Shown: positions 20,897 to 32,203, counted from the first letter of the stretch. The stretch is DNA of 64,000 bases from CADEEN01 sp963751775 (GCA_963751775.1 CAVVVW010000013.1:184428-248427); one strand, 5' to 3'. Made by a program: numbers and translations. Notes: generated by a model not told the origin, from the sequence alone.

Positions 20897-21150
20897 TCAG
20901 AAGCGCCGCTGCACCGGCGGCGGGCCGCCGCGGTCGAGGTGGCGGAAAGTGATGCGGCCCTTGCTCAGGTCGTAGGGCGAGAGTTCGAGCGACACGCGGT
21001 CGCCGGCCAGGATGCGGATGTGGTGCTTGCGCATCTTGCCGCCGGTGTAGGCCACCAGCTGTGACCGTTCTCCAGCTTGACGCGAAAGCGCGAGTCGGGC
21101 AGCACCTCTTCGACGACGCCGTTGACTTCGATGAGTTCTTCCTTTGCCAT
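20897..21150 (-). CDS. infA: Translation initiation factor IF-1
   Basis: Essential small RNA-binding factor that occupies the ribosomal A site during initiation. The S1-like OB fold is clear: MAKEELIEVNGVVEEVLPDS, RFRVKLENGH, then ELVAYTGGKMRKHHIRILAG, DRVSLELSPYDLSKGRITFR. It has about 84 residues, slightly longer than the 72 of E. coli, with tail HLDRGGPPPVQRRF. The frame breaks at about 21061: one base is missing between ENGH and LVAY (a G restores GHELVAY). Since the gene is essential this must be a sequence error or a second copy exists. AGGACACC precedes the ATG on the minus strand. Confidence 0.92.
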
Positions 21151-21186
21151 GCAGGTGTCCTTCTCGGGTGCAATCGTTCAGAAACA

Positions 21187-21212
21187 AAAAAACCGCAGCC
21201 GGGGCTGCGGTT
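21187..21212 (-). terminator. Rho-independent terminator of the cold-shock gene
   Basis: On the minus strand AACCGCAGCC, CC, GGCTGCGGTT, followed by a run of seven T (plus-strand A run at 21186-21192). It lies about 35 bases after the stop of the cold-shock gene and before infA. Confidence 0.85.
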
Positions 21213-21244
21213 TGTTCACAGGCAGCGCCCGTGTGCGCCGTTCA

Positions 21245-21472
21245 TCAGGCGGCAGTGATCGGCCGGATGTTGGCCGCTTGCGGGCCCTTCTGGCCCTGCT
21301 TGACTTCGAACTCAACGCGCTGGCCTTCGGCCAGCGTCTTGAAGCCGGCGCCCTGGATCTCGCTGAAATGCGCGAACAGGTCCTTGCCGCCGCCGTCTTG
21401 GGCAATGAAGCCGAAGCCCTTGCCTTCGTCGAACCATTTGACGGCGCCGGTTTGTGTGGTCTCAGTAGTCAT
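21245..21472 (-). CDS. cspA: Cold-shock domain protein
   Basis: Single-strand nucleic-acid-binding protein of 75 residues acting as an RNA chaperone. The OB fold carries RNP1 as GKGFGFIA and RNP2 as DLFAHFS; the start is MTTETTQTGAVKWFDEGKGF. The C-terminal half reads GFKTLAEGQRVEFEVKQG, normal for the family. The ATG at 21472 is preceded by GAGGAATTTTC on the minus strand. The gene has its own terminator and a leader of about 170 bases. Which csp paralogue it is cannot be told, so the symbol is generic. Confidence 0.93.
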   Translation of the reverse strand: MTTETTQTGAVKWFDEGKGFGFIAQDGGGKDLFAHFSEIQGAGFKTLAEGQRVEFEVKQGQKGPQAANIRPITAA

Positions 21473-21647
21473 GAAAATTCCTCTATGAAGTGAAAAAAAT
21501 GCGCAGCACATGCCGTCGCAGTGCAGAGACACGCAAGAAAATCACCTTGGGAATTCAAACCGGCACCCGGCAGCCGCAAGGCCGCAACGGGGATCAGACG
21601 AGACTTCTAGAAACGATGGTCTTGTGTAGTTCTACGCCGCCATTGTA
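21473..21647 (-). promoter_or_regulatory. Putative promoter and long leader of the cold-shock gene
   Basis: A TACAAT box on the minus strand at 21642-21647 would start a leader of about 165 bases before the ATG at 21472. Long structured 5' leaders are usual for cold-shock genes. I see no convincing -35 box, so the promoter is tentative. Confidence 0.35.
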
Positions 21648-21696
21648 CCTGAGTGCGACGGCAGGGGTCGGCCCCGCCATCGCAAGCACTATCGGG

Positions 21697-23007
<1,311 letters not shown>

Positions 23008-23011
<4 letters not shown>

Positions 23012-23274
23012 GGTGGGCATCCTTCGGTTCGCATCAGGGATAACACGTCACGCACAGCGGCGCAGTCGATGTCGGCGCCGGGTTCGCTGCGCATGAGCAA
23101 CAGGTCGAGCAGGTCGTTGTCGGCCAGATCCATCAGGGCTTCGAGCCCGGACGCCTGGCTCGCAGTGAGCGTGGCTCCGTGGTTACGGAAGAAACGCTCG
23201 ACGAACAAGTCGTTCTCGAGCATGCCGCGGCGGCTGCGCCACTTCAGGCGGTTGAGCGCGGCGGCTTCGAGCAT
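23008..23274 (-). CDS. sdhE: Succinate dehydrogenase flavinylation factor SdhE
   Basis: Small protein (88 residues) that promotes covalent attachment of FAD to SdhA. The family motif is visible as RSRRGMLENDLFVERFF, followed by a helical bundle (LEALMDLADNDLLDLLLM) and a C-terminal helix. It lies between sdhB (9 bases) and gltA (4-base overlap), the usual place in betaproteobacteria, which supports co-expression with its target. The frame is intact. Confidence 0.93.
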
Positions 23275-23283
23275 GGTCAGACT

Positions 23284-23988
23284 TCAGACGGCGCGGCGCA
23301 CCATCAATTCCTTGATCTTGCCGATCGCCCGGGCCGGGTTGAGCCCCTTCGGACAGACGTCGACGCAGTTCATGATGGTGTGGCAGCGAAACAGGCGGTA
23401 CGGGTCTTCGAGGTTGTCGAGTCGGGCGGCGGTGTCTTCATCACGGCTGTCGGCAATGAAGCGGTAGGCCTGCAGCAGGCCGGCCGGGCCGACGAACTTG
23501 TCGGGGTTCCACCAGAAGCTCGGGCACGCGGTGGAACAGCTCGCGCACAGGATGCACTCGTACAGGCCGTTCAGCTCCTCACGCTCTTCGGGCGACTGCA
23601 GGCGCTCCTTCTCCGGCGCCAGCGTGTCGTTGACCAGGTACGGCTTGATCGAGTTGTACTGCTTGAAGAACTGCGTCATGTCGACGATCAGGTCGCGGAT
23701 CACCGGCAGACCGGGCAGCGGCTTCAAGGTCACGACGCCCGGCAGCGAGCGCATGTTGGTCAGGCAGGCCAGGCCGTTCTTGCCGTTGATGTTCATCGCA
23801 TCGGAGCCGCACACGCCTTCGCGGCACGAGCGGCGGAACGACAGGGTCGGGTCGACGGCCTTCACCTTGCCCAGCGCGTCGAGCAACATGCGCTCGCTGC
23901 CGTCGAGCTCGACCTCGAGCGTCTGCATGCGCGGCTTGGCGTCGGTGTCGGGGTCGTAGCGGTAGATCTGAAAGGTTCTCTTCGTCAT
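23284..23988 (-). CDS. sdhB: Succinate dehydrogenase iron-sulfur subunit
   Basis: Electron-transfer subunit of complex II, 234 residues, on the inner face of the cytoplasmic membrane. It has an N-terminal 2Fe-2S domain (SCREGVCGSDAMNINGKNGL) and a C-terminal domain with 4Fe-4S and 3Fe-4S ligands (CILCASCSTACPSFWW and CHTIMNCVDVCPKGLNP). The frame is intact and length is normal. It starts 15 bases after sdhA and ends 9 bases before sdhE. Confidence 0.97.
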   Translation of the reverse strand: MTKRTFQIYRYDPDTDAKPRMQTLEVELDGSERMLLDALGKVKAVDPTLSFRRSCREGVCGSDAMNINGKNGLACLTNMRSLPGVVTLKPLPGLPVIRDLIVDMTQFFKQYNSIKPYLVNDTLAPEKERLQSPEEREELNGLYECILCASCSTACPSFWWNPDKFVGPAGLLQAYRFIADSRDEDTAARLDNLEDPYRLFRCHTIMNCVDVCPKGLNPARAIGKIKELMVRRAV

Positions 23989-24003
23989 GGTGCAACGGCT
24001 CTC

Positions 24004-25791
24004 TCAGAAGCTACGAACCTTGGGTGGAATCGACTCGGCGGTCAGCGGCTTCAACTGCACCGGCTTGTAGGCCAGCCTGTCGCCCTGGCTGTACCACAGC
24101 GTGTGCTTGAGCCATTGCGCATCGTTGCGGCCGTTCGGGTGCTCTGGCGTGTCGCCGTAGTCGTCGACGCTGTGAGCACCGCGGCTTTCGTGGCGGGCCG
24201 CCGCCGATGCGATGGTCGCCCGCGCCACCTCGATCAGGTTCTCGACTTCCAGCGCCTCGATGCGCGCGGTGTTGAAGACCTGGCTCTTGTCCTTCAGGGC
24301 GATGTGTTTGACGCGCTCGGCGAGGGCGGCGATCTTGGTCACGCCCTGGTCGAGCAGGGCCTGGGTGCGGAACACTCCCGCGTGCTGCTGCATCGTGTTG
24401 CGCAGGTCGTTGGCCACGTCTTGCGCGTACTCGCCCGAGACGCTGTTGTCCAGCCGCGCCAGGCGCGCCAGCGATCGATCGGCGGCATCGGCGGGCAGCG
24501 GTTTGTGGCTGCGCTGCTTCAAGCCCGCGCCGACGATGTGCAGGCCCGCGGCGCGGCCGAAGACCAGCAGGTCGAGCAGCGAATTGGTGCCCAGCCGGTT
24601 CGCGCCGTGCACGCTGACGCAGGCGCATTCGCCGACCGCATAGAAGCCGTTCACGACGGTGTTCGGATTGCCGTCCTTGGGCGCCACCACCTGGCCGTGG
24701 ATGTTGGTCGGGATGCCGCCCATCTGGTAATGCAGGGTCGGCACCACCGGAATCGGCTCGCGCGTGATGTCGACGTTGGCGAAGTTGTGCCCGATCTCGA
24801 ACACGCTGGGCAGGCGCTTCATGATCGTCTCGCCGCCCAGGTGCGTCATGTCCAGGTTGATGTAGTCCTTGTTCGGCCCACAGCCCCGACCCTCCTTGAT
24901 CTCCTGGTCCATGCAGCGGCTGACGAAGTCGCGCGGCGCCAGGTCCTTCAGCGTCGGTGCGTAACGCTCCATGAAGCGCTCGCCGGCTGCATTGCGCAGG
25001 ATGGCGCCTTCGCCACGGCAGCCCTCGGTCAGGAGCACGCCGGCGTTGTGCACGCCGGTGGGGTGGAACTGCCAGAACTCCATGTCCTCGAGCGGAATGC
25101 CGGCCCGCGCGGCCAGACCCAGGCCGTCGCCGGTGTTGATGAAGGCGTTGGTGCTGGCGGCGTAGATGCGCCCGGCACCGCCGGTGGCAAACAGCGTGAC
25201 CTTGGCCTGCAGAATGTGCACCTCGCCGGTCTCCATCTCCAGCGCCGTGACGCCGAGCACGTCGCCGTCGGCGTCGCGGATCAGGTCGAGCGCCATCCAC
25301 TCGACGAAGAAGGTCGTGCGCGCCTTCACGTTCTGCTGGTACAGCGTGTGCAGCATGGCGTGGCCGGTGCGGTCGGCGGCAGCGCAGGCCCGCTGCACCG
25401 GCTTCTCGCCGTAGTTGGCGGTGTGGCCACCGAACGGGCGCTGATAGATCGTGCCGTCGGGGTTGCGGTCGAACGGCATGCCCATGTGCTCGAGCTCGTA
25501 GACCACCTTGGGCGCTTCGCGGCACATGTATTCGATCGCGTCCTGGTCACCCAGCCAGTCGCTGCCCTTGACGGTATCGAAGAAGTGGTAATGCCAGCTG
25601 TCTTCGCTCATGTTGCCGAGCGAGGCACCGATCCCGCCCTGCGCCGCCACGGTGTGCGAGCGCGTCGGGAACACCTTGGACACGCAGGCCACGTGCAGCC
25701 CCGCCTGCGCCATGCGCAGCGCGGCCTGCATGCCGGAGCCGCCGGCACCGACGATCACGACATCGAAATTTCGTTTGGCAAGTGTTGCCAT
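24004..25791 (-). CDS. sdhA: Succinate dehydrogenase flavoprotein subunit
   Basis: Catalytic subunit oxidising succinate to fumarate, 595 residues. N-terminal FAD fold VVIVGAGGSGMQAALRMAQ; the FAD-linked His lies in PTRSHTVAAQGGIGASLGN; substrate-binding and catalytic segments are FHPTGVHNAGVLLTEG and the NRLGTNSLLDLLVFG region. The C-terminal four-helix domain ends in PPKVRSF. Start ATG 25791 (MATLAKRNFDVVIVG) leaves 5 bases after sdhD and fits the family length; an upstream extension through sdhD is rejected. The frame is intact. Confidence 0.97.
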   Translation of the reverse strand: MATLAKRNFDVVIVGAGGSGMQAALRMAQAGLHVACVSKVFPTRSHTVAAQGGIGASLGNMSEDSWHYHFFDTVKGSDWLGDQDAIEYMCREAPKVVYELEHMGMPFDRNPDGTIYQRPFGGHTANYGEKPVQRACAAADRTGHAMLHTLYQQNVKARTTFFVEWMALDLIRDADGDVLGVTALEMETGEVHILQAKVTLFATGGAGRIYAASTNAFINTGDGLGLAARAGIPLEDMEFWQFHPTGVHNAGVLLTEGCRGEGAILRNAAGERFMERYAPTLKDLAPRDFVSRCMDQEIKEGRGCGPNKDYINLDMTHLGGETIMKRLPSVFEIGHNFANVDITREPIPVVPTLHYQMGGIPTNIHGQVVAPKDGNPNTVVNGFYAVGECACVSVHGANRLGTNSLLDLLVFGRAAGLHIVGAGLKQRSHKPLPADAADRSLARLARLDNSVSGEYAQDVANDLRNTMQQHAGVFRTQALLDQGVTKIAALAERVKHIALKDKSQVFNTARIEALEVENLIEVARATIASAAARHESRGAHSVDDYGDTPEHPNGRNDAQWLKHTLWYSQGDRLAYKPVQLKPLTAESIPPKVRSF

Positions 25792-25796
25792 GGTTC

Positions 25797-26162
25797 TCAC
25801 AACCTCCACAACACTTGCACAGCCCAGCCGGCGCAGCCGACGACCCAGGACAGCGTGAACACCTGCAGCACCAGCTTCACGCCGACGGGTTTGACGTAAT
25901 CCATCCAGATGTCGCGCATGCCGATCCAGACGTGCAGCAGCAAGGCAACGATGACCACGAAGCTCAGCGCCTTCATCCACTGCGCCGAGAAGATCGCCGC
26001 CCAGCGCTCGTAACCCAGCTTGGCGCCGAACAGCACCTGCACGACCAGCACCAGCGTGAACAGCGTCATCAATACGGCGGTCACGCGTTGCGCGAGCCAG
26101 TCGCGAAAGCCGTAATGCGCGCCGACCACCAGGCGCTTGGAACCGAAGTTTTTCTGCGTCAT
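25797..26162 (-). CDS. sdhD: Succinate dehydrogenase membrane anchor subunit
   Basis: Membrane anchor of complex II, 121 residues with three hydrophobic helices (VTAVLMTLFTLVLVVQVLFG, ALSFVVIVALLLHVWIGM and the C-terminal VLQVFTLSWVVGCAGWAVQV). The His in LLLHVWIGMRDIWMDY probably helps bind heme b or quinone. Genes sdhC, sdhD, sdhA are separated by 5-8 bases. Confidence 0.93.
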   Translation of the reverse strand: MTQKNFGSKRLVVGAHYGFRDWLAQRVTAVLMTLFTLVLVVQVLFGAKLGYERWAAIFSAQWMKALSFVVIVALLLHVWIGMRDIWMDYVKPVGVKLVLQVFTLSWVVGCAGWAVQVLWRL

Positions 26163-26169
26163 GGTGGCC

Positions 26170-26598
26170 TCAGAAGAACAGCTTGACCGCCAGCGCCAGC
26201 GTCAGCACGGCGCTCGACGCCAGCGTGACCCAGGCCGAGACGCGACCCTGCTCCAGGCTCACGCTGTGCGTCATGTCCATCCACAGGTGACGCACGCCGG
26301 CGATGAGGTGGTGCAGGTAGGCCCAGATCAGGGCCAGCGCCACCAGCTTCATGAACCATCCGGGCAGCCAGCCGATGCCGGCGACGAAGGTGCTGGTGAA
26401 GCGCTCATACGAAATTTCTGACGTCAGGCTGACATCGAACAGCCAGATCACGAAGGGCAGCAGCAGGAACATCAGCGCGCCGCTGACCCGGTGCAGGATC
26501 GACACGAAGCCCGCCGGCGGCAGCCGGTAGCGGGCAATCTGGGTCACGTGGATATTGCGGAAGACGGGGCGTTCTTGTGCTTGTGACTTGTCGGCCAT
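26170..26598 (-). CDS. sdhC: Succinate dehydrogenase cytochrome b556 subunit
   Basis: Heme- and quinone-binding membrane subunit, 142 residues. N-terminal soluble segment RPVFRNIHVTQIARYRLPPA, then three helices. Family signatures are SILHRVSGALMF and HHLIAGVRHLWMDM, whose His is a likely heme ligand. Start ATG 26598 (MADKSQAQERP) is chosen over an upstream frame start at 26694, because the extension has no similarity to the family. It is the first gene of the six-gene sdhC-gltA run. Confidence 0.94.
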   Translation of the reverse strand: MADKSQAQERPVFRNIHVTQIARYRLPPAGFVSILHRVSGALMFLLLPFVIWLFDVSLTSEISYERFTSTFVAGIGWLPGWFMKLVALALIWAYLHHLIAGVRHLWMDMTHSVSLEQGRVSAWVTLASSAVLTLALAVKLFF

Positions 26599-26641
26599 GG
26601 CGCTCCAAACGGATGTTCCCGCGATGAATCCGAACGATTCT

Positions 26642-26671
26642 ATTGCAGCGAAAGCGGCGCCGGGTTGACAA
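26642..26671 (-). promoter_or_regulatory. Putative sigma-70 promoter of the sdh operon
   Basis: On the minus strand TTGTCA, 18 bases, TGCAAT, ending about 45 bases before the sdhC start. The boxes deviate modestly from consensus. A TAGAAT box slightly downstream is an alternative -10. Confidence 0.4.
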
Positions 26672-26736
26672 AAGGCATGCCCCGCGCGGCCCATCGATCG
26701 GGCCCCGGAATCAGCCGGACTCGGCTGCCTCGGGCC

Positions 26737-29700
26737 TCAGTCGCGATCGGCCGGCGTCGCAGCCGGGATCGCGCCGCCGCCTTGCGCCACGGCCTTGGGC
26801 CTTCTCTCGCGCACCAGGTAGCTGTACAGCACCGGCACCACCACCAGCGTGAGGATGGTCGATGTGATCACGCCGCCGATGATGGCGCGGCCCATCGGAG
26901 CCTGGATCTCGCCGCCTTCGTTGAAGGCCAGCGCCAGCGGCAGCATGCCGAAGACCATGGCCGTGGTGGTCATCACGATCGGCCGCATGCGGATCATCCC
27001 GGCCTGCAGCAACGCATCGGCAACGCTCGCGCCGGCCCGCCGCGCCTGGTTGGCGAAGTCGACCAGCAGGATCGCGTTCTTGGTCACCAGGCCCATCAGC
27101 ATGACCAGGCCGATCATCGAGAACACATTGAGCGTGCTGCGCCAGAGCAGCAGCGCCAGCATCACACCGACCAGCGCCAGCGGCAGGCTGGCCATGATCG
27201 CGATCGGCTGCAGGAAGCTGCCGAACTGGCTGGCCAGCACGATGTAGATGAAGATCACGGCCAACGCCATCGCCGCCAGCAGCCCTCGGAACGCCTCTTG
27301 CCTGCTGCTGCGTCTGGCCGCCCACGTCGAAGCTGAAGCCCGGCGGCAGCGTCGTCGCCTTGATCAGCTTTTGCACGTCGGCGCCGACGTCACCCGCCGG
27401 ACGATCCTTGACGCCGGCAAAGATGGCCTCGCGGCGCTGCAGGTTTTGTCGGCGAATGACCTCGGGATTGAAGACCGGCTCGATATCGGCCACGGCGGCG
27501 AGCGTGATCGGCGTGCCGTCGCGGGCAAAGGCCACCGACAGGTTGCGCATCTGCTCGATGCGCTCGCGCTGTGCCTGCGGCAGGCGCAGCAGGACTTCGA
27601 CCTGGTCGCCGTCGGGCGTGGTCCAGTAGGTCGCGACGTCGCCGTTGACATAGGCGCGCAGGCTGGCCGCGATCTGCGGCACGGTCAGACCCAGTTCGCG
27701 CACCGCGCCGGGCTTCAGGCGCACGGCGAATGCCGGCAGCCCCGGCTTGACCGACAACTCGACGTCGGTGATGCCGGGAATGGTCTTGATCTTCTCGGCA
27801 AACTCGGTCGCGATGCGGGCCAGGCCCACCGGGTCGCTGCCGAGGATGGCGACGTAGATCGGGCGGTCGAAGCCGACCGAGGTCTCGATGCCCGGGATGC
27901 CGGCAATCTTCTCGCGGATCGCGTCTTCGACCTGCTTCTGCGTGCGCTTGCGTTCGCTGCGCTCGACCAGGCCGATGTTGAGCACGGCCTGGTTGCGGCC
28001 GGTCGCCAGCCCGGTGCCCTGCCCGCCGACACTGGTCGACACGTTCTTGACCTCGGGAAACGAGGCCACGATCTCCTCGACCTGGCGCACCTTGGCGTCG
28101 CTGCGCTCCAGGCTGGACGCGGTGGGCATGCGGATCGCGAGCTGGGTGAAGCTCTGGTCGGTCTGCGGCACGAATTCGGTGCCCACCAACGGCGTCAGGC
28201 CGAGCGCAGCGACGAAGCTGGCACCGCCGACGGCCATGACCACGCCGCGCGGGGTGAGCGTGGCCCAGCGCAGGCGGCGCGGGCTGGCCTTGTCGCGCAC
28301 GCCGTCGGCATCGAACGCGTGACCATATGCCGGCAGCGGCGGAAACAGCATGCGATAGCGCCGGCCCGAGAAGGCCCAGCGGATCAGTCGCTCGTAGACC
28401 CGTGTGCAGCAGATCCATGCCGCGGTCCGTGGCGCGGATCAGCGCACCCGACCACCGGCAGGCGCTTCATGCGCTCGGCCGGCGGGTCCTTCCAGACCGA
28501 CGACAACATCGGATCGAGGGTGAAGCTGACGAACAGCGACACCAGCACCGCCACCACCACGGTGATGCCGAACGGATAGAAGAACTTGCCGATGATGCCG
28601 CCCATGAAGGCCACGGGCACGAACACCGCGCACAGTGCGAACGTGGTGGCCATCACCGCCAGGCCGATCTCGTCGGTGCCCTCGCGCGCCGCCGCATGGT
28701 GGTTCTTGCCCATGCCCAGGTGGCGAACGATGTTCTCGCGCACGACGATCGCGTCGTCGATCAGCAGGCCGATGCACAGCGACAGCGCCATCATGGTCAT
28801 GAAGTTCAGCGTGAAGCCGAAGGCGTAGACCGCGATGAAGCTCGAGATCACCGCGATCGGCAGCGTCAGCCCGGTGATGATCGTGCTGCGCCACGAGTGC
28901 AGGAACAGGAACACGATGGCAACCGTCAACAGCGCGCCTTCGATCAGGGTGTGCACGCAGGCCGGTCAGCGAGCCCTTGACGAAGTCGCTCGAGGCATAG
29001 ATCAGGACCAGCTCGACATCCGGCGGCAGCGTCTTGCGCACCTCCTCCATCGCCGCCTTGACGGCCTCGCCGGTGGCCACGATGTTGGCGTCCTGCTGCT
29101 TGAAGACGTCGAAGTTGATGGCCCGCTGGCCGTTGATGCGTGCCGTCGAGTCGGGCTCGCGCTCGCGCTCGATGACCTGGCCCAGGTCGCCCAGGGTCAA
29201 GGCCAGTCCGCCCTTGGTCGAGACCACCAGATCGGCAAATCGCTTGGGATCGCGCACCCGGCCCTCGACGCGCAGGATCGAGTCCTGCACCGCGTCGGAC
29301 ACCAGGCCCACCGGCTGGTCGGAATTGGCCTCGCGCAGCGCGCGCGAGATCTCGGCCGGCGTGATGGCATAGGCGCGCAGGCGCGCCGGGTCGAGATCGA
29401 CACGCACTTCGCGCACGGTCAGGCCGCTGATGTCGACGCGGGCCACGCCCTCGATGCGCTGCAGCCGCTTGCCGACGTTCTGCTCGCCGAGGATCGACAG
29501 CTCGCGCGCGCTGCGGGTCTTGGACAGCAAGGCCAGGTTGACCACCGGCTGGGCGTTGTCGTTGTTGAAACGCGAGATCAGCGGCGCCTTGGCGTCGCGC
29601 GGAAAGGCGGCCTGCACCGCGGCCAGGCGGTCGCGCACGTCCTGCATCGCGCGGCCCATGTCCACGCTGAGATTGAACTCGACACTGTTCTGGCTGCGGC

Positions 29701-29959
29701 CCTCGAAGCTGCGCGAGGTGATGCGCTTGACGCCGGCCACGCTGTTCAGCGCCTCCTCGATCAGCTTGGTGACCTCGCGCTCGACCGCCTCGGGCGACGC
29801 ACCGGGATACTCGACCTCGATGAACGCGCCCGGGAACGAGATGTCGGGCATCTGCTCGACGCCGAGCTTGGAGTACGAAAACAGCCCGAGCACGCACAGC
29901 GCCACCATCACCATGACGGCGAATACCGGGTTGTTGATCGAAACGCGGGTGATCCACAT
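26737..29959 (-). CDS. RND-family efflux pump permease (HAE1-like)
   Basis: Inner-membrane proton-driven exporter of about 1,070 residues, pumping hydrophobic or amphiphilic compounds. N terminus MWITRVSINNPVFAVMVMVA; pore-domain motif ISFPGAFIEVEYPGASPEAV; transmembrane block with IVFLFLHSWRSTIITGLTLP and the proton-relay segment LCIGLLIDDAIVVRENIVRH; second half LASQFGSFLQPIAIMASLPL and GLVMLMGLVTKNAILLVDFA. Four +1 errors (about 27300, 28405, 28460 and 28958) explain why the length leaves remainder 1 on division by 3. It is encoded 100 bases behind its adaptor; no outer-membrane factor gene is adjacent. Substrate unknown. Confidence 0.9.
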
Positions 29960-30059
29960 GTTTACGCTGCCCCCAAACTCACTAACCTGGCTGCCCCATC
30001 GCGATGAACGGGGCGCTTGTCGCGGCCCCGCCGCACGGGATCCGCGACGGGCCATTCGC

Positions 30060-31244
30060 CTACTTCAGATGGGGCGTCGATGCCGCTGCCGACGCCACCG
30101 TCGCCGACTTGCTGGCGACGACGACCGCCTTGGCGCCTTCGCGCAGGTTGTCGAAACGCGCGGCCAGCACCTGGCCGCCCGGGCGCACGCCCTGCAGGAC
30201 CTCGACACGGCCCTCGCGATCGTCGCGGCGGCCGAGCAAGACCGCGCGCCGCGCCAGCGCGCCGGACTCGATGACCCAGACGTGATCCTGCCCAGCGGTG
30301 TTGCCTACGGCAGTCAGCGGCACGGTCAGCCGCTGCGTCGTGTCCGCCAGCTCGACCCTGGCCAGCGCGTACTGGCCGGCGCGATAGATCTCCTTCGGGT
30401 TGGCCAGTTCGATGGTCACGCCGATCGAACGCGTACCGGCCTCGGCCGCCGGCGCAATGCGCGCCAGCCGGCCGGCCACCTTTTCGGCCACGCCCTCGAC
30501 CGAGACCTGCACCGGCATGCCGGGCGACAAATGCGAGACCTCGTGCGTGCCCACGCTGCCGGCCAACTCGAGCCGGGCCAGGTCGACGATGGTCAGCACC
30601 TGCTGCTCGGGCGACAACTTCTCGCCGGCGACCACGTGGCGCTTGGCGACGACGCCGGCAATCGGCGCCACGATCAGGTTGTCGCGCGAGGCGACGCGAA
30701 CGGTCTCGACCTGCGCCTGGGCGGCACTGACCTGGGCGCGGGCAGCGTCGAGCGCCGATTTCGAGGTTTCGAGCGCAATCGGCGAGATGAACTGCTGGTC
30801 GGCCAGGCGCAGGTTGCTGGCATGCGTGCGTTCGGCCTGCGCCAACGAGGCGCGGGCCGACTCGAGCATCGCGTTGCGCTCGGCGAGCCGGCTGCCGACA
30901 TCGGCGCTGTCGATGCTGCCCAGCGTCTGGCCGGCGCGTACCCGGCTGCCTTCGGCGACGTTCAGCGAGAGCAGCGTGCCGGCTGCCTTGGCGCGCACGA
31001 CGGCCGTCTGCGGCGCCACCAGCGGGCCGGAGAACTCGATCAACGACGGCATGGCGGCCAGCGTCGGCGCCACGACTTCGCGTGCCGTGAACTCGAGCGT
31101 CACCTCGGGCTTGCCGTCCTTGCCCTTCCTCGCTTCGGTCCCCGCGGCGGCCTTGCCCGGCCTGGCGACCATGGCCACGCCGACAGCCACCGCAGCCAGC
31201 GCCAGCGTCGCCACCCCCCCGATCCACCAGAACTTGTTGCGCAT
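30060..31244 (-). CDS. RND efflux periplasmic adaptor (membrane fusion protein)
   Basis: Partner of the RND permease, 394 residues, anchored by one N-terminal helix (WWIGGVATLALAAVAVGVAM). No lipobox is seen. Lipoyl half-motifs are VRAKAAGTLLSLNVAEGSRV and DNLIVAPIAGVVAKRHVVAG, flanking a coiled-coil hairpin (LAERNAMLESARASLAQAER and the SALDAARAQVSAAQAQ return helix). The barrel and membrane-proximal domains follow (VSVEGVAEKVAGRLARIAPA, GQDHVWVIESGALARRAVLL). The frame is intact. No local regulator is obvious; the GntR gene upstream has another likely target. Confidence 0.9.
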   Translation of the reverse strand: MRNKFWWIGGVATLALAAVAVGVAMVARPGKAAAGTEARKGKDGKPEVTLEFTAREVVAPTLAAMPSLIEFSGPLVAPQTAVVRAKAAGTLLSLNVAEGSRVRAGQTLGSIDSADVGSRLAERNAMLESARASLAQAERTHASNLRLADQQFISPIALETSKSALDAARAQVSAAQAQVETVRVASRDNLIVAPIAGVVAKRHVVAGEKLSPEQQVLTIVDLARLELAGSVGTHEVSHLSPGMPVQVSVEGVAEKVAGRLARIAPAAEAGTRSIGVTIELANPKEIYRAGQYALARVELADTTQRLTVPLTAVGNTAGQDHVWVIESGALARRAVLLGRRDDREGRVEVLQGVRPGGQVLAARFDNLREGAKAVVVASKSATVASAAASTPHLK

Positions 31245-31409
31245 GGGTCTTCCTCTTGTGCCCGCTCTTTTGAAGCCGGCGCAGTGTATGTGCGCGATAG
31301 CGCGTCGGAGGCCGATGATGCGACAAACTGCGGCTTTGCGGCGACCAACTGCGGCGGTCGGCGACTGGCGGGCGCTACCGCACCTCGGCCGATACGCGCA
31401 AACCGAGGG

Positions 31410-32165
31410 TCAGCCCAGCTCGTTGCGATAGTGGTGGGTGGCCGTGTCGTACAGCCCGCGGCGCAGTTCGACCGGGCGATCGCCATAGGTGTAGGCCACC
31501 CGCTCGACCGACAGCAGCGGCACGCCCGGCGCCACCTCCAGCAGCTCGGCCGCGCCCGGCGCGGCGGCGACGGCCCGGATCTGTTCCTCGGCGCGCACCA
31601 TGCGCACGCCGAATTCGGTCTCGAACAGCCCGTACATCGGGCCCTGGTAGGCCGACAGCCGGCTCGAGGTCAGACCCTTGAACAGCGCGGCGGACAGCCA
31701 GATTTCGTCGAGCACGACCGGTCGGCTGCGAAAGTACAGCAGGCGACGCACCTGCAGCGCCGCTTCGCCGCCGTGCAGGCCGATCGCGCGCGCGACGTCG
31801 GCCGGCGCACGCTGGCGCCGGCAGTCGAGAAAGCGCCGCGACAGCGGTTCGCGCTGGGCGGGCGGCGCCACACCGGGTGGCGTGTCGGGGGCCAGGCGCA
31901 GGAAGCGAAACTGCGTCGTCTCCTCGGCGTGCGTCGCGACGTAGGTGCCCTTGCCCTGGCGCCGCACCAGCAGGTTGCTGGCCGCCAACTCGTCGATCGC
32001 CTTGCGCACCGTGCCCTGGCTGACCCGGTAGCGCGCGGCCAGGTCGAGTTCGCTCGGGATCGCCTCGCCGGGCTTCCATTCGCCGGCCTGCAGGCTGTTC
32101 GTGATCAGGCGGGCGATCTGGCGATACAGCGGCGAGAACCGCGGGGCTTCGGGGGCGCTGAGCAT
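31410..32165 (-). CDS. GntR-family (HutC subfamily) transcriptional regulator
   Basis: DNA-binding regulator of 251 residues. The winged helix near residues 15-80 contains PSELDLAARYRVSQGTVRKA and LLVRRQGKGTYV; the UTRA ligand domain follows (LSRRFLDCRRQRAPADVARA, PVVLDEIWLSAALFKGL, VERVAYTYGDRPVELRRGLY). It is divergent from mdh with 142 bases between starts, where a TCTT-AAGA palindrome lies. HutC-type regulators in this position in Burkholderiales are thought to control TCA genes; the effector is unknown. The gene is intact. Confidence 0.9.
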   Translation of the reverse strand: MLSAPEAPRFSPLYRQIARLITNSLQAGEWKPGEAIPSELDLAARYRVSQGTVRKAIDELAASNLLVRRQGKGTYVATHAEETTQFRFLRLAPDTPPGVAPPAQREPLSRRFLDCRRQRAPADVARAIGLHGGEAALQVRRLLYFRSRPVVLDEIWLSAALFKGLTSSRLSAYQGPMYGLFETEFGVRMVRAEEQIRAVAAAPGAAELLEVAPGVPLLSVERVAYTYGDRPVELRRGLYDTATHHYRNELG

Positions 32166-32191
32166 GGCAGCGATTGCAGCATAGTCTGCTG

Positions 32192-32203
32192 TCTTATAGA
32201 AGA
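32192..32203. promoter_or_regulatory. Palindromic candidate operator between gntR and mdh
   Basis: TCTTATAGAAGA, symmetric at 10 of 12 positions, 26 bases upstream of the gntR start and about 105 bases before mdh. Likely GntR binding site by position and symmetry; no second copy was seen upstream of sdhC. Confidence 0.45.

Noticed and set aside
23179..25899. Very long plus-strand open frame (about 900 codons) opposite sdhB and sdhA
   Set aside because: It is antisense to two intact, well-conserved genes and its residue content mirrors GC-rich codon bias; no recognisable domain.
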